Source: Comamonadaceae bacterium (GTDB lineage: Bacteria; Pseudomonadota; Gammaproteobacteria; Burkholderiales; Burkholderiaceae_C). Taken from it: DNA of 64,000 nucleotides. Below, piece after piece: positions 45,033-52,548 of the stretch (positions are counted from its first letter, which is position 1; the number at the start of each line of letters is the position of its first letter). Location: the NCBI GenBank assembly GCA_027484575.1, contig JAIXSQ010000007.1, positions 124,001 to 188,000 of the forward strand, written 5' to 3'. Under the pieces are notes generated by a model that was not told the origin of the DNA, ran no database searches, and was given only the letters and a program-made list of their open reading frames with translations. The translations under genes were made by a program, and so were the position numbers.

Positions 45033-46517
45033 ATGCGCGACGGCATCCTCCTGGCCGGCATCGACCTCGGCAGCAACAGCTTCCGGCTCGAGATCGGCCG
45101 GCACGAGCACGGCCAGGTACACCGGGTCGACTACCTCAAGGAAACGGTGCGGCTGGGCGCCGGGCTCGACGAGGAGCGCTGCCTGACCCCCGAGGCGATG
45201 CAAAGCGGCTGGGACTGCCTGGCCCGGTTCGGCGAGCGCCTCGCCGGGTTCGCCCCGTCGCAGGTGCGCGCGGTCGCCACGCAGACGCTGCGGGAGGCCC
45301 GCAACCGCGAGGCCTTCCTGGCGCGCGCCCGCGAAGTGCTGGGCTTTCCCATCGACGTGATCTCCGGCCGCGAGGAAGCGCGCCTGATCTACCAGGGCGT
45401 GTCCCACCTGCTGCCCCAGTCGGACGAGCGTCGCCTGGTCGTGGACATCGGCGGCCGCTCCACCGAACTGATCCTGGGCTGCCAGTACGAGGCCCAGGCC
45501 ACGGAGAGCTGGCGGGTGGGCAGCGTCACCTGGTCGCTGCGGCACTTTCCCGACGGGCAGTTCAGCGACACCGCCTTCCGCAAGGCCATCGTCGCCGCCG
45601 AGGCGGTGCTCGACGAGGCCGTCGGGCGCTTCGGCCGCATGCACTGGGACCTGGCCTGGGGATCGTCCGGCACCATCGGCGCGGTAGCCGACATCCTGGC
45701 GGCAAGCGGCCGGCAGGCGATCACGCCCGAAGGGCTGGACTGGCTGCAGGCGCAGCTGGTCGCGGCACGCAGTGCCGACCGCGTGCGGCTGGACGGGCTC
45801 AAGGACGACCGCAGGCCGGTCATCGGCGGCGGGCTGGCCGTGCTGCGGGCGGTGTTCGACCTGCTGTCCATCGAGGAGATGCGGCCCGCCGACGGCGCGC
45901 TGCGCCAAGGCGTGGTCTACGACCTGCTCGAGCGCGAACACGGCAGCACCGACGTGCGCACGGCCACGGTGCAGCGGCTGGCGGCCCGCTTCGGCGTGGA
46001 CCAAGCCCAGGCGCGCCGCGTCGGCGCGGTCGCGGTGCGGCTGCTGCGACAGCTGCGCCCAGGCGACGCGCCGGAGGTGCTGGGACGTGCCGAGCGCAAG
46101 CTGGGCTGGGCCGCGCAGCTGCACGAGATCGGCACGGCCATCTCGCACAGCGATGCCCACAAGCATGGCGCTTACATCCTCGACAACGCCGATGCCGCCG
46201 GCTTCGCCCAGCCAGAGCTGCACCGGCTGAGCCTGCTGGTGCTCGGGCACAAGGGCAAGCTGCGCAAGCTCGAGGCGGACTTCGGCGACGCGCTCTTCGT
46301 GCACCAGCTGCTGTGCCTGCGGTTGGCCGTCATCCTGTGCCACGCGCGGCGCGATGCGGAGCTGCGCGGGGTGCGGCTGCAACCTGGGCCGGGGGCGCAC
46401 GTGGTCACCGCCGTCGTGCGGCCCGACTGGGCCCAGGCCTACCCGCAGTCGCAGCACCTGCTGCGCGAGGAGGTGCTGGCCTGGCAGAAGTCCCCCTGGA
46501 CATTCGCCCTGGCCTGA
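45033..46517 (+). CDS. ppx: Exopolyphosphatase (Ppx/GppA family)
   Basis: A 494-residue enzyme that removes terminal phosphate from polyphosphate (or pppGpp, since the family covers both). The actin-like ATPase-fold motifs are AGIDLGSNSFRLEI (about 8-21), VDIGGRSTELILG (about 139-151) and the Glu-bearing REEARLIYQG. The C-terminal HD-type helical half follows (LHEIGTAISHSDAHKHGAYI). It starts 50 nt after the fasciclin terminator. With ppk in the same region the window encodes both making and breaking of polyphosphate. Confidence 0.94.
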   Translation: MRDGILLAGIDLGSNSFRLEIGRHEHGQVHRVDYLKETVRLGAGLDEERCLTPEAMQSGWDCLARFGERLAGFAPSQVRAVATQTLREARNREAFLARAREVLGFPIDVISGREEARLIYQGVSHLLPQSDERRLVVDIGGRSTELILGCQYEAQATESWRVGSVTWSLRHFPDGQFSDTAFRKAIVAAEAVLDEAVGRFGRMHWDLAWGSSGTIGAVADILAASGRQAITPEGLDWLQAQLVAARSADRVRLDGLKDDRRPVIGGGLAVLRAVFDLLSIEEMRPADGALRQGVVYDLLEREHGSTDVRTATVQRLAARFGVDQAQARRVGAVAVRLLRQLRPGDAPEVLGRAERKLGWAAQLHEIGTAISHSDAHKHGAYILDNADAAGFAQPELHRLSLLVLGHKGKLRKLEADFGDALFVHQLLCLRLAVILCHARRDAELRGVRLQPGPGAHVVTAVVRPDWAQAYPQSQHLLREEVLAWQKSPWTFALA

Positions 46518-46543
46518 GCGGGGCCGCAGGCCAGCCCGGCAGC

Positions 46544-46568
46544 AACGGTATAAACTGTATATACCGTT
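46544..46568 (+). promoter_or_regulatory. 25-bp perfect palindrome, candidate operator/promoter
   Basis: AACGGTATA and TATACCGTT are perfect inverted repeats separated by AACTGTA. This is a striking AT-rich island in very GC-rich DNA, and TATAAA/TATATA hexamers inside it could be a -10. It ends 26 nt before the ATG of the RHH/histone-like gene and probably binds a dimeric regulator, perhaps that gene's own product. Confidence 0.6.
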
Positions 46569-46594
46569 TCAGCAGACCAGGAGAGAGGACCCCG

Positions 46595-47068
46595 ATGGCC
46601 ACCCGCACCGCACGCAAGACACCCGCCCCGGGGGCCGATGCCCCCAAGGCCCCCAAGGCCCGCAAGCCCGCGGCCGCCCCGACCGGCCGGACCGCCCCGG
46701 CACCTGCGGCACCCGCCGCCAAGGGTGCGACCAAGCCGGTCCGGCCCGCCAAGGCCGCGCGGGCCGCCAAGCCCCCGAAGGCGGCCCAAGCCGCCAAGCC
46801 GCCGAACGTCGCCAAGCCGCCCAAGGCACCCAAGGCGCCGAAGGAAGCCAAGCCCAAGCTGGTGCGCGACAGCTTCACCATTCCCAAGGCCGAGTACGCC
46901 GTGCTCGCCGCGCTCAAGGACCGTGCCGCGCGCGCGGGTCACCCGGCCAAGAAAAGCGAGCTGCTGCGTGCCGGCGTCCAGTTGCTGGCCGCCCTGCCCG
47001 ATGCAGGCTTCCTCGCCGCGGTGCGGCAGGTCGAATCGCTCAAGACGGGTCGGCCCGCCAAGGCCTGA
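46595..47068 (+). CDS. Lys/Ala/Pro-rich protein with C-terminal RHH-like domain
   Basis: A 157-residue, very basic protein starting at 46595 after a GGAGAGAGGA ribosome site. Residues 1-87 are histone-H1-like low-complexity sequence rich in Lys, Ala and Pro, with repeats such as AKPPKA and PKAPKAP. The last ~70 residues fold-like segment (RDSFTIPKAEYAVLAALKDR then KKSELLRAGVQLLAALPD) has the strand-helix-helix spacing of a ribbon-helix-helix DNA-binding domain. Together they suggest a nucleoid or regulatory protein whose disordered tail binds DNA non-specifically. A perfect palindrome lies in its promoter. The family is not named with certainty. Confidence 0.75.
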   Translation: MATRTARKTPAPGADAPKAPKARKPAAAPTGRTAPAPAAPAAKGATKPVRPAKAARAAKPPKAAQAAKPPNVAKPPKAPKAPKEAKPKLVRDSFTIPKAEYAVLAALKDRAARAGHPAKKSELLRAGVQLLAALPDAGFLAAVRQVESLKTGRPAKA

Positions 47069-47082
47069 GCCCGGGGCTCAGG
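47064..47082. terminator. Hairpin over two convergent stop codons
   Basis: CCTGAGCC-CGG-GGCTCAGG is a perfect 8-bp stem. The TGA of the RHH/histone-like gene and the TGA of the convergent sixA gene both lie in its arms. No T-run follows on either strand, so it may stall or protect both transcripts rather than act as a classical terminator. Confidence 0.45.
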
Positions 47083-47539
47083 GCAGCTCGGGCGACTGCA
47101 CGGCCACCACGACCGATTGCAGGTCGCCGTCCCGCTCGCGCGTGCGCAGCCACCAGGCCGTGCCCTTGCGCACCGGGCAGCTGCCGTGCGCCATGCCCAG
47201 CAGGTGCGCGAGCGTCGCACCCAGCACCGGCTGGTGGCCGACCACCACCACCGGCTGGCGCGCCGCCGGCCACTGCGCCGTCTCCAGCAGCTGCGCCACG
47301 TCACCGTCGGGCGCCAGTTCGGGCCGCACCTTGTACTTGCGGCCCAGGTGCAGCGCCGTCTGCTCGCAGCGCCGCGCAGGGCTGCTCAGGATGCGGGCGC
47401 CTTCGGGCAGGCTGCGGTCGATCCACGCCGCCACCCGCGCCGCCTGCTTCTCGCCGCGGTGCGTGAGCGCGCGCTGCAGGTCGTCCAGCCCCTCCCGCTC
47501 GTCCTCGGCTTCGGCATGCCGCCACAGGATCAGGTCCAT
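47078..47539 (-). CDS. sixA: SixA-type phosphohistidine phosphatase
   Basis: A 153-residue histidine phosphatase. The catalytic RHG-type motif is LWRHAEAE (Arg7, His8), the second basic residue is in SSPARRCEQTA, and the second catalytic His is in VVGHQPVLG. SixA removes phosphate from histidine in phosphorelay or PTS proteins. The start overlaps the end of ppk by 10 bp, so it is probably co-transcribed with ppk. Its stop lies in the hairpin shared with the convergent gene. Confidence 0.93.
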   Translation of the reverse strand: MDLILWRHAEAEDEREGLDDLQRALTHRGEKQAARVAAWIDRSLPEGARILSSPARRCEQTALHLGRKYKVRPELAPDGDVAQLLETAQWPAARQPVVVVGHQPVLGATLAHLLGMAHGSCPVRKGTAWWLRTRERDGDLQSVVVAVQSPELP

Positions 47540-49629
47540 CGCACCACCTCCTGCGCGCCGAGCGCGCGGTACCGCTCCATCAAGGCCTGCTGCGCGCTCA
47601 GCCCCCGCGAGTCGGGCGCAGCCCGCAAGGGCCGGTAGCTGCCGTCCGGCTGCAGCTCCCAGGCGTCTGCGTCGTCGTGCAGGCCCGCCACCAGGCACTC
47701 GTCGACCAGCCGCTGCCGCAGCTGCGGGTCCGTGACGGGCCAGGCCAGCTCGATGCGCCGCAGCATGTTGCGGTTCATGAAATCCGCGCTCGACAGCCAC
47801 AGCTCCTCCTCGGGACCTGCTGCGATGTAGAAGACCCGGGCATGCTCCAGGAAGCGGCCCACGATCGAGCGCACGCGGATGGTGTCGGTCACGCCCGGCA
47901 GCCGGGCCGGCAGCATGCAAGCGCCGCGCACGATCAGGTCGATCCGCGCGCCCCGCGCCCCGGCGCGCGCCAGCGCCTGCATCAACGGCTCGTCGGTCAG
48001 CGCGTTCATCTTGAGCACGATGCGCGCCGGCAGCCCCCGCGCGGCGGCCTCGCCGGCCACGTCGATCTTCTCGATCAGCCGGCGCTGCAGGTGGAACGGG
48101 GCCAGCAGCGCCTTTTGCAGCCTGGGCAGGCGGGTCTGGCTGGCCAGGTGCAGGAACACGGCCTCCACGTCGGCGGTCAGCGCCGCATCGGCCGTGAGCA
48201 TGCTGATGTCGGTGTACAGCCGCGCGGTGCGGGCGTTGTAGTTGCCGGTGGACAGATGCGCGTAGCGCGCAAGGTCCCTGCCCTCGCGCCGCGTGACCAG
48301 CAGCATCTTGGCATGCGTCTTGAGGCCGACCACCCCGTACACCACCTGGGCCCCCACGGCCTCGAGCTGCTCGGCCCAGTTGATGTTGGCCTCCTCGTCG
48401 AAGCGCGCCTTCAGCTCCACGACCGCCATCACCTCCTTGCCCCGGCGCACGGCCTCGCGCAGCAGGTCCATCAGTGCCGAGTCGGTGCCGGTGCGGTAGA
48501 TGGTCTGCTTGATGGCCAGCACGTCGGGGTCCTGCACGGCCTCGCGCAGGAAGGCCAGCACGCCGTCGAAGCTCTCGTACGGCTGGTGGATCAGCACGTC
48601 GCGCTGGCGCAGCTGCTCCCACAGCGACTGGCCGGGCAGCAGGCCGCGCGGGAACGACGGCACGTAGCGGGGGAACAGCAGCTGCGGCTTGTCCACCAGG
48701 TCGAGCAGCTGCTGCAGGCGCACCAGGTTCACCGGGCCGGGCACGCGGTACAGCGCCGCCGGCGGCAGGTCGAACTGCTGCAGCAGGAAGCCGGCCAGGT
48801 GCTCGGAGCAGGCGGCCGAGACCTCCAGCCGCACCGCCTGGCCATAGTGCCGGTGCTGCAGGCCCAGGCGCAACGCGGTGCGCAGGTTGCGCACCTCGTC
48901 CTCGTCGACGGCCAGGTCCGAATGGCGGGTGACCCGGAACTGCGAGAACTGCCCCACCTCGCGGCCGGGAAACAGCTCGTGCAGGTGCGCCCGGATTACG
49001 CTGGACAGGAACACGAAGGCCGCCTTGCCGTCGGCCAGCCGGTCGGGCATGCGGATCACGCGCGGCAGCACGCGCGGCACCTTCACGATCGCGATCTCGT
49101 TCTCGCGGCCGAAGGCGTCCTTGCCACCCAGCCGGACGATGAAGTTGAGTGACTTGTTGGCCACCTGGGGGAACGGGTGCGCGGGATCCAGCCCCACCGG
49201 CACCAGCAGCGGCTTGACCTCGCGCTCGAAGTAGGCGTCGACCCAGCGCCGCTGCGCGGGCGTGCGGTCGGCATGGGAGAGGATCTCGATGCCCTCGCGC
49301 GCGAGCGCCGGCACCAGTGCGTCGTCGAACAGGGCGTACTGCTGCTGCACCAGCCGCTGGGCCACCTCGCTGATGGCAGCGTAGCTGTCGACGGTCACGG
49401 CGCCCTTGCGGTCCCCCGCCTGCGCAGCCGTCAGGTGGGGCGCGGCGCGCACCTCGAAGAACTCGTCCAGGTTGGACGACACGATGCACAGGTAGCGCAG
49501 GCGCTCCAGCAGCGGCACGTCCTCGCGCCGCGCCCAGTCGAGCACCCGCTCGTTGAAGCCGAGGATGCTGTGGTCGCGGTCGAGGAAGGGCAATCGGGCC
49601 GGCGCGTTGCCGGCAGGGCTGGGAGACAT
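47530..49629 (-). CDS. ppk1: Polyphosphate kinase 1
   Basis: A 699-residue enzyme that polymerises ATP gamma-phosphate into polyphosphate. The N-terminal domain begins with FLDRDHSILGFNERVLDWA. The two phospholipase-D-like halves contain VELKARFDEEANINWAEQLE and the phospho-histidine site RYAHLSTGNYN; later YIAAGPEEELWLSSADFMNRN is typical. The start ATG is at 49629. A Pho-box-like pair with a correctly placed -10 lies upstream, so the gene is probably phosphate-regulated. sixA overlaps its 3' end. Confidence 0.97.
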   Translation of the reverse strand: MSPSPAGNAPARLPFLDRDHSILGFNERVLDWARREDVPLLERLRYLCIVSSNLDEFFEVRAAPHLTAAQAGDRKGAVTVDSYAAISEVAQRLVQQQYALFDDALVPALAREGIEILSHADRTPAQRRWVDAYFEREVKPLLVPVGLDPAHPFPQVANKSLNFIVRLGGKDAFGRENEIAIVKVPRVLPRVIRMPDRLADGKAAFVFLSSVIRAHLHELFPGREVGQFSQFRVTRHSDLAVDEDEVRNLRTALRLGLQHRHYGQAVRLEVSAACSEHLAGFLLQQFDLPPAALYRVPGPVNLVRLQQLLDLVDKPQLLFPRYVPSFPRGLLPGQSLWEQLRQRDVLIHQPYESFDGVLAFLREAVQDPDVLAIKQTIYRTGTDSALMDLLREAVRRGKEVMAVVELKARFDEEANINWAEQLEAVGAQVVYGVVGLKTHAKMLLVTRREGRDLARYAHLSTGNYNARTARLYTDISMLTADAALTADVEAVFLHLASQTRLPRLQKALLAPFHLQRRLIEKIDVAGEAAARGLPARIVLKMNALTDEPLMQALARAGARGARIDLIVRGACMLPARLPGVTDTIRVRSIVGRFLEHARVFYIAAGPEEELWLSSADFMNRNMLRRIELAWPVTDPQLRQRLVDECLVAGLHDDADAWELQPDGSYRPLRAAPDSRGLSAQQALMERYRALGAQEVVRWT

Positions 49630-49657
49630 CGGGCGCTCGTGTGACGCGGACGTGACG

Positions 49658-49691
49658 ATTGCACAGCAGGTCTATGACCGCAGCGTGACAA
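49658..49691 (-). promoter_or_regulatory. Candidate Pho box and -10 of ppk
   Basis: On the minus strand TTGTCAC-GCTG-CGGTCAT (49691-49674) has 7-4-7 spacing and one mismatch per half-site to CTGTCAC/T. Ten nt downstream is TGCAAT (49663-49658), a reasonable -10. Two further weak half-sites (49652-49658 and 49641-49647) continue the same 11-bp register. The box overlaps the last codons of the glycosyltransferase gene. Confidence 0.65.
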
Positions 49692-50754
49692 GCCCATCGG
49701 CGTCCGGCCATGCGCGCCCCGGCCGGGCGGGCACCAGCGCCTGCGCGAAGATGCGGCTGGCCTGCGCCCAACTGAAGTCCTGCGCCCGCAGGCGGGCCTC
49801 GCGCCGCGGCACCGTGAGCGCCTGCATGCAGGCGGTGCCCAGGTCGGCATGCATGGCACCGCCCAGCGGCCGGCCGCCCGCGTCCGCCGTGCGGCCCAGC
49901 ACCTCGAGCGGGCCGTCCACCGGGTAGGCGGCCACGGGCGTGCCGCTGGCCATCGCCTCGACCATCACCAGGCCGAACGTGTCGGCGTGGCTGGGGAAGA
50001 CGAAGACGTCGGCGGCCGCATAGAGCCGCGCCAGCACGGGCCGCTCCAGCAGCCCGATCCAGTGCACGCCGGGGTGGGCGCGCTGCAGGCCGTCCAGCAC
50101 CGGCCCGACGCCGCACACCACCTTGCTGCCCGGCAGGGGCGTGCGCAGGAAGGCCTGGATGTTCTTCTCGTACGAGACGCGGCCGACGAACAGCCACAGC
50201 GGCCGCGGCAGGTGCTCCAGCCCCGGGTAGGTGCCCGGCCGCGGCTGGAAGGGGAACAGGTCCAGGTCCACGCCGTGCGTCCAGGGCCGCAGGTTGCCGA
50301 AGCAGCGCTGCGACAGGGTGTCCAGCACGCTGCGCGTGGGCACCAGCACTCCCGAGGATGGCCGGTGGAAGCGGCGCATCAGGGCATAGCCCCACCCGAG
50401 CGGCACCCGCATGGCGGCCTGGGCGATCTCGGGGAATTTGGTGTGGAAGGCGGTGGTGAACGCCAGACCCTGCCGCAGGCAATGTCGCCGCGCGGCCCAG
50501 CCCAGCGGGCCTTCGGTCGCGATGTGCACCGCGTCCGGATCGAAGGCGGCCAGCCGCTCGGCCAGCGCCCGGCCGGGCCGCACCGCCAGGTCGATGCCCG
50601 GGTAGCCGGGGCACGGCCGGGTGCGGAAGCCTCCTGGCTCGACGACCAGCACCTCGTGCCCGGCGGCCTCGAGGTGGCGGCGCAGTTCCAGCAGCGTGGT
50701 GACCACGCCGTTGACCTGGGGCAGCCAGGCGTCCGTGACCAGCGCGAGCTTCAT
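49672..50754 (-). CDS. GT4-like glycosyltransferase, candidate diacylglycerol glycosyltransferase
   Basis: A 360-residue GT-B-fold glycosyltransferase. The N-terminal MKLALVTDAWLPQVNGVVTT loop and a donor-binding half with LFVGRVSYEKNI and the E-x7-E-like HADTFGLVMVEAMASGTPV are typical of family 4. It overlaps the metallophosphoesterase gene by ATGA. Relatives with this N-terminus glycosylate diacylglycerol (SqdX, Agt) or mannosyl acceptors. Paired with a PlcP-like lipase it fits Agt, which makes glycolipids from diacylglycerol released from phospholipids. The lipid acceptor is inferred from the neighbourhood, not from a motif. Confidence 0.8.
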   Translation of the reverse strand: MKLALVTDAWLPQVNGVVTTLLELRRHLEAAGHEVLVVEPGGFRTRPCPGYPGIDLAVRPGRALAERLAAFDPDAVHIATEGPLGWAARRHCLRQGLAFTTAFHTKFPEIAQAAMRVPLGWGYALMRRFHRPSSGVLVPTRSVLDTLSQRCFGNLRPWTHGVDLDLFPFQPRPGTYPGLEHLPRPLWLFVGRVSYEKNIQAFLRTPLPGSKVVCGVGPVLDGLQRAHPGVHWIGLLERPVLARLYAAADVFVFPSHADTFGLVMVEAMASGTPVAAYPVDGPLEVLGRTADAGGRPLGGAMHADLGTACMQALTVPRREARLRAQDFSWAQASRIFAQALVPARPGRAWPDADGLVTLRS

Positions 50755-51629
50755 GCCGGCACCTGCACCGCCGCGGCGATGCTGCCGCCCTGCCCCGGCC
50801 GCGCACCCCAGTGCACGAGCGCCAGCCGCCCGTCGTGGTGCTCGACCAGTGCCGTGCGGCTCTCGACCCAGTCGCCGTCGTTGCAGTACAGCACCCCGTC
50901 GATGACGCGCATCTCGGCGCGGTGGATGTGCCCGCAGACCACGCCGTCGTGGCCGCGACGGCGTGCCTCGTGCGCGACCGCCTCCTCGAAGCCGGTCACG
51001 TAGTTCAGCGCGCGCTTGACCTTGTGCTTGGCCCAGGCCGACAGCGACCAGTACGGCAGCCCCAGGCGGGCCCGCAGGGTGTTGACGTGGCGGTTCATCT
51101 TCAGCGTGAACTCGTAGAGGTGGTCGCCGACGATGGCCAGCCAGCGCGCGCACTGCACGACGGCATCGAACTGGTCGCCGTGGATGACCCAGAGGCTGCG
51201 GCCATCGGCGGTCCGGTGCACGGCCTCGGTGGCGACCTCGATGCCGCCGAAGGCATGGCCGGCGAACTGGCGCGCGAACTCGTCGTGGTTGCCCGGCACG
51301 AAGACCACGCGGCAGCCCTTGCGCGCGCGGCGCAGCACCTTCTGCACCACGTCGTTGTGCGCCTGCGGCCAGTACCAGCGGCGGCGCAGCTGCCAGCCGT
51401 CGACGATGTCGCCCACCAGGTACAGCTGCTCGCTGGGGTGGTGCTTGAGGAAGTCCAGCAGCGCGCCGGCCTGGCAGCCGGACGTGCCCAGGTGCATGTC
51501 GGAGACGAACACGCTGCGGTACAGCGGGCGCTCCTCCTCGTGGCTGCCCGCCTGGGGCTCGAGCGTGCTCCAGCCGCCGGGGCCGACGCCCGCGGGGATG
51601 GCTCCGAGGGCGTCGAAGGCGGTGCGCAT
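50751..51629 (-). CDS. Calcineurin-like phosphoesterase, PlcP or LpxH-like
   Basis: A 292-residue metallophosphoesterase with every core motif: SDMHLG, GDIVDGW, PGNHDE, HGDQFD and GHIHRAE. The family (COG2908) is normally annotated as UDP-2,3-diacylglucosamine diphosphatase (LpxH). Longer members that sit next to a glycosyltransferase include PlcP, a phosphate-starvation phospholipase C that turns phosphatidylethanolamine and phosphatidylglycerol into diacylglycerol. This length (about 50 residues over E. coli LpxH), the direct overlap with a glycosyltransferase gene and the Pho-box array upstream of the operon favour PlcP. LpxH-like activity cannot be excluded from sequence. Confidence 0.8.
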   Translation of the reverse strand: MRTAFDALGAIPAGVGPGGWSTLEPQAGSHEEERPLYRSVFVSDMHLGTSGCQAGALLDFLKHHPSEQLYLVGDIVDGWQLRRRWYWPQAHNDVVQKVLRRARKGCRVVFVPGNHDEFARQFAGHAFGGIEVATEAVHRTADGRSLWVIHGDQFDAVVQCARWLAIVGDHLYEFTLKMNRHVNTLRARLGLPYWSLSAWAKHKVKRALNYVTGFEEAVAHEARRRGHDGVVCGHIHRAEMRVIDGVLYCNDGDWVESRTALVEHHDGRLALVHWGARPGQGGSIAAAVQVPA

Positions 51630-51632
51630 GCC

Positions 51633-52457
51633 TCAGGCGCCCAGGAAGTGCTTGCGGTACCGCGCCGGCAGGTCGCCGATGCGCATCATCATCGGCAGGT
51701 CGGCGGTGTTGAAGTCGGGATCCCAGGCCGGCGCACCCAGCACCTTCGCGCCCAGCCGCAGGTAGCCCTTGATCAGGGCCGGCGGCTCCACGCCGAGGTC
51801 GGCATCCAGCTGCTCGACCGGCAACGGCAGCCGCGGGCGCACGTGGTAGTCGATGGGGGCCAGATGGGTCTGGCGCAGCTGCTGCCAGATGCCGGCCGCC
51901 GCCGTGCCGCTGACCACGCCGTTGTGCAGCATCGGAATGCTCGCGCAGCCGATCATCACGTCCAGCCGGTTGCGCACCATGAACTCGGCCAGCGCGCCCC
52001 ACAGGGCCAGGATGACGCCGCCATGCCGGTGGTCGGGATGCACGCAGCTGCGGCCCAGCTCCACCATGCGCTCGCGCAGGCCGCGCAGGCGGGTGAGGTC
52101 GAACTCGGTGTCGCTGTAGGTGCTGCCGGCGCGGCGAGCCTGCGCCGGGGTCAGCACGCGGTAGGTGCCCACCACCTCGCCGGTGGCGGCATCGCGCACC
52201 AGCAGGTGTTCGCAGTAGTCGTCGAACAGGTCGACGTCGTGGCCGTCCAGCGGGCTCTGCAGCCGCGCCCCCATCTCGCCCGCGAACACCAGGTGCCGCA
52301 GCCGCTGGGCCTGCCTCACTTCGTCGAGGTGCTGCGCCCAGGCCACCGACACAGGCTGCGCACGCGCGCCAGCAACCGCAGGGTCCGGTCGGTGAAGCGA
52401 CCCCCGGGGCAGCGTGACCAGCGACAAGGGCAGCGTGGGGGTGGGCAGTTCGTTCAT
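51633..52457 (-). CDS. GNAT-family acyltransferase, OlsB/hemolysin-like
   Basis: A 274-residue protein of the Acetyltransf_5/COG3176 group that includes OlsB, the ornithine N-acyltransferase of ornithine-lipid synthesis, and autoinducer-synthase-like proteins. Visible segments are RHLVFAGEMGARL, DLFDDYCEHLLVRD, VVGTYRVLTP and MVELGRSCVHPDHR, the last being the acyl-CoA/ACP-binding core. Ornithine lipids replace phospholipids when phosphate is scarce. Its stop lies 3 nt before the phosphoesterase gene, and it heads the three-gene unit behind a tandem Pho-box array. No olsA-like partner is adjacent, so OlsB is the best but not the only reading. Confidence 0.8.
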   Translation of the reverse strand: MNELPTPTLPLSLVTLPRGSLHRPDPAVAGARAQPVSVAWAQHLDEVRQAQRLRHLVFAGEMGARLQSPLDGHDVDLFDDYCEHLLVRDAATGEVVGTYRVLTPAQARRAGSTYSDTEFDLTRLRGLRERMVELGRSCVHPDHRHGGVILALWGALAEFMVRNRLDVMIGCASIPMLHNGVVSGTAAAGIWQQLRQTHLAPIDYHVRPRLPLPVEQLDADLGVEPPALIKGYLRLGAKVLGAPAWDPDFNTADLPMMMRIGDLPARYRKHFLGA

Positions 52458-52500
52458 GCAGCTCTCCCGTTGAGGATGCGCCGCAGTGTCCGGAGCCGCG

Positions 52501-52540
52501 GTGAAACGCCTGTGGCACCGGCGTGGCAGTTCGATGACGG
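52501..52540 (-). promoter_or_regulatory. Tandem Pho-box array before the lipid-remodelling genes
   Basis: On the minus strand four 7-mers follow one another in perfect 11-bp register: CCGTCAT (52540-52534), CTGCCAC (52529-52523), GTGCCAC (52518-52512) and GTTTCAC (52507-52501), each separated by 4 bp. The first two match CTGTCAT/C at 6 of 7 positions, the others at 5 of 7. The array fills much of the 91-bp gap before the GNAT gene and ends 44 nt from its ATG; GACACT lies 10 nt after the last repeat, where a -10 would be expected. Confidence 0.65.
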
Positions 52541-52548
52541 CGGCCGCC

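Noticed and set aside
46555..46572. LexA-type SOS box (CTGT-N8-ACAG) in the palindrome before the RHH gene
   Set aside because: Only the CTGT half is present; the second half reads TTTC, and the real symmetry centre is different.
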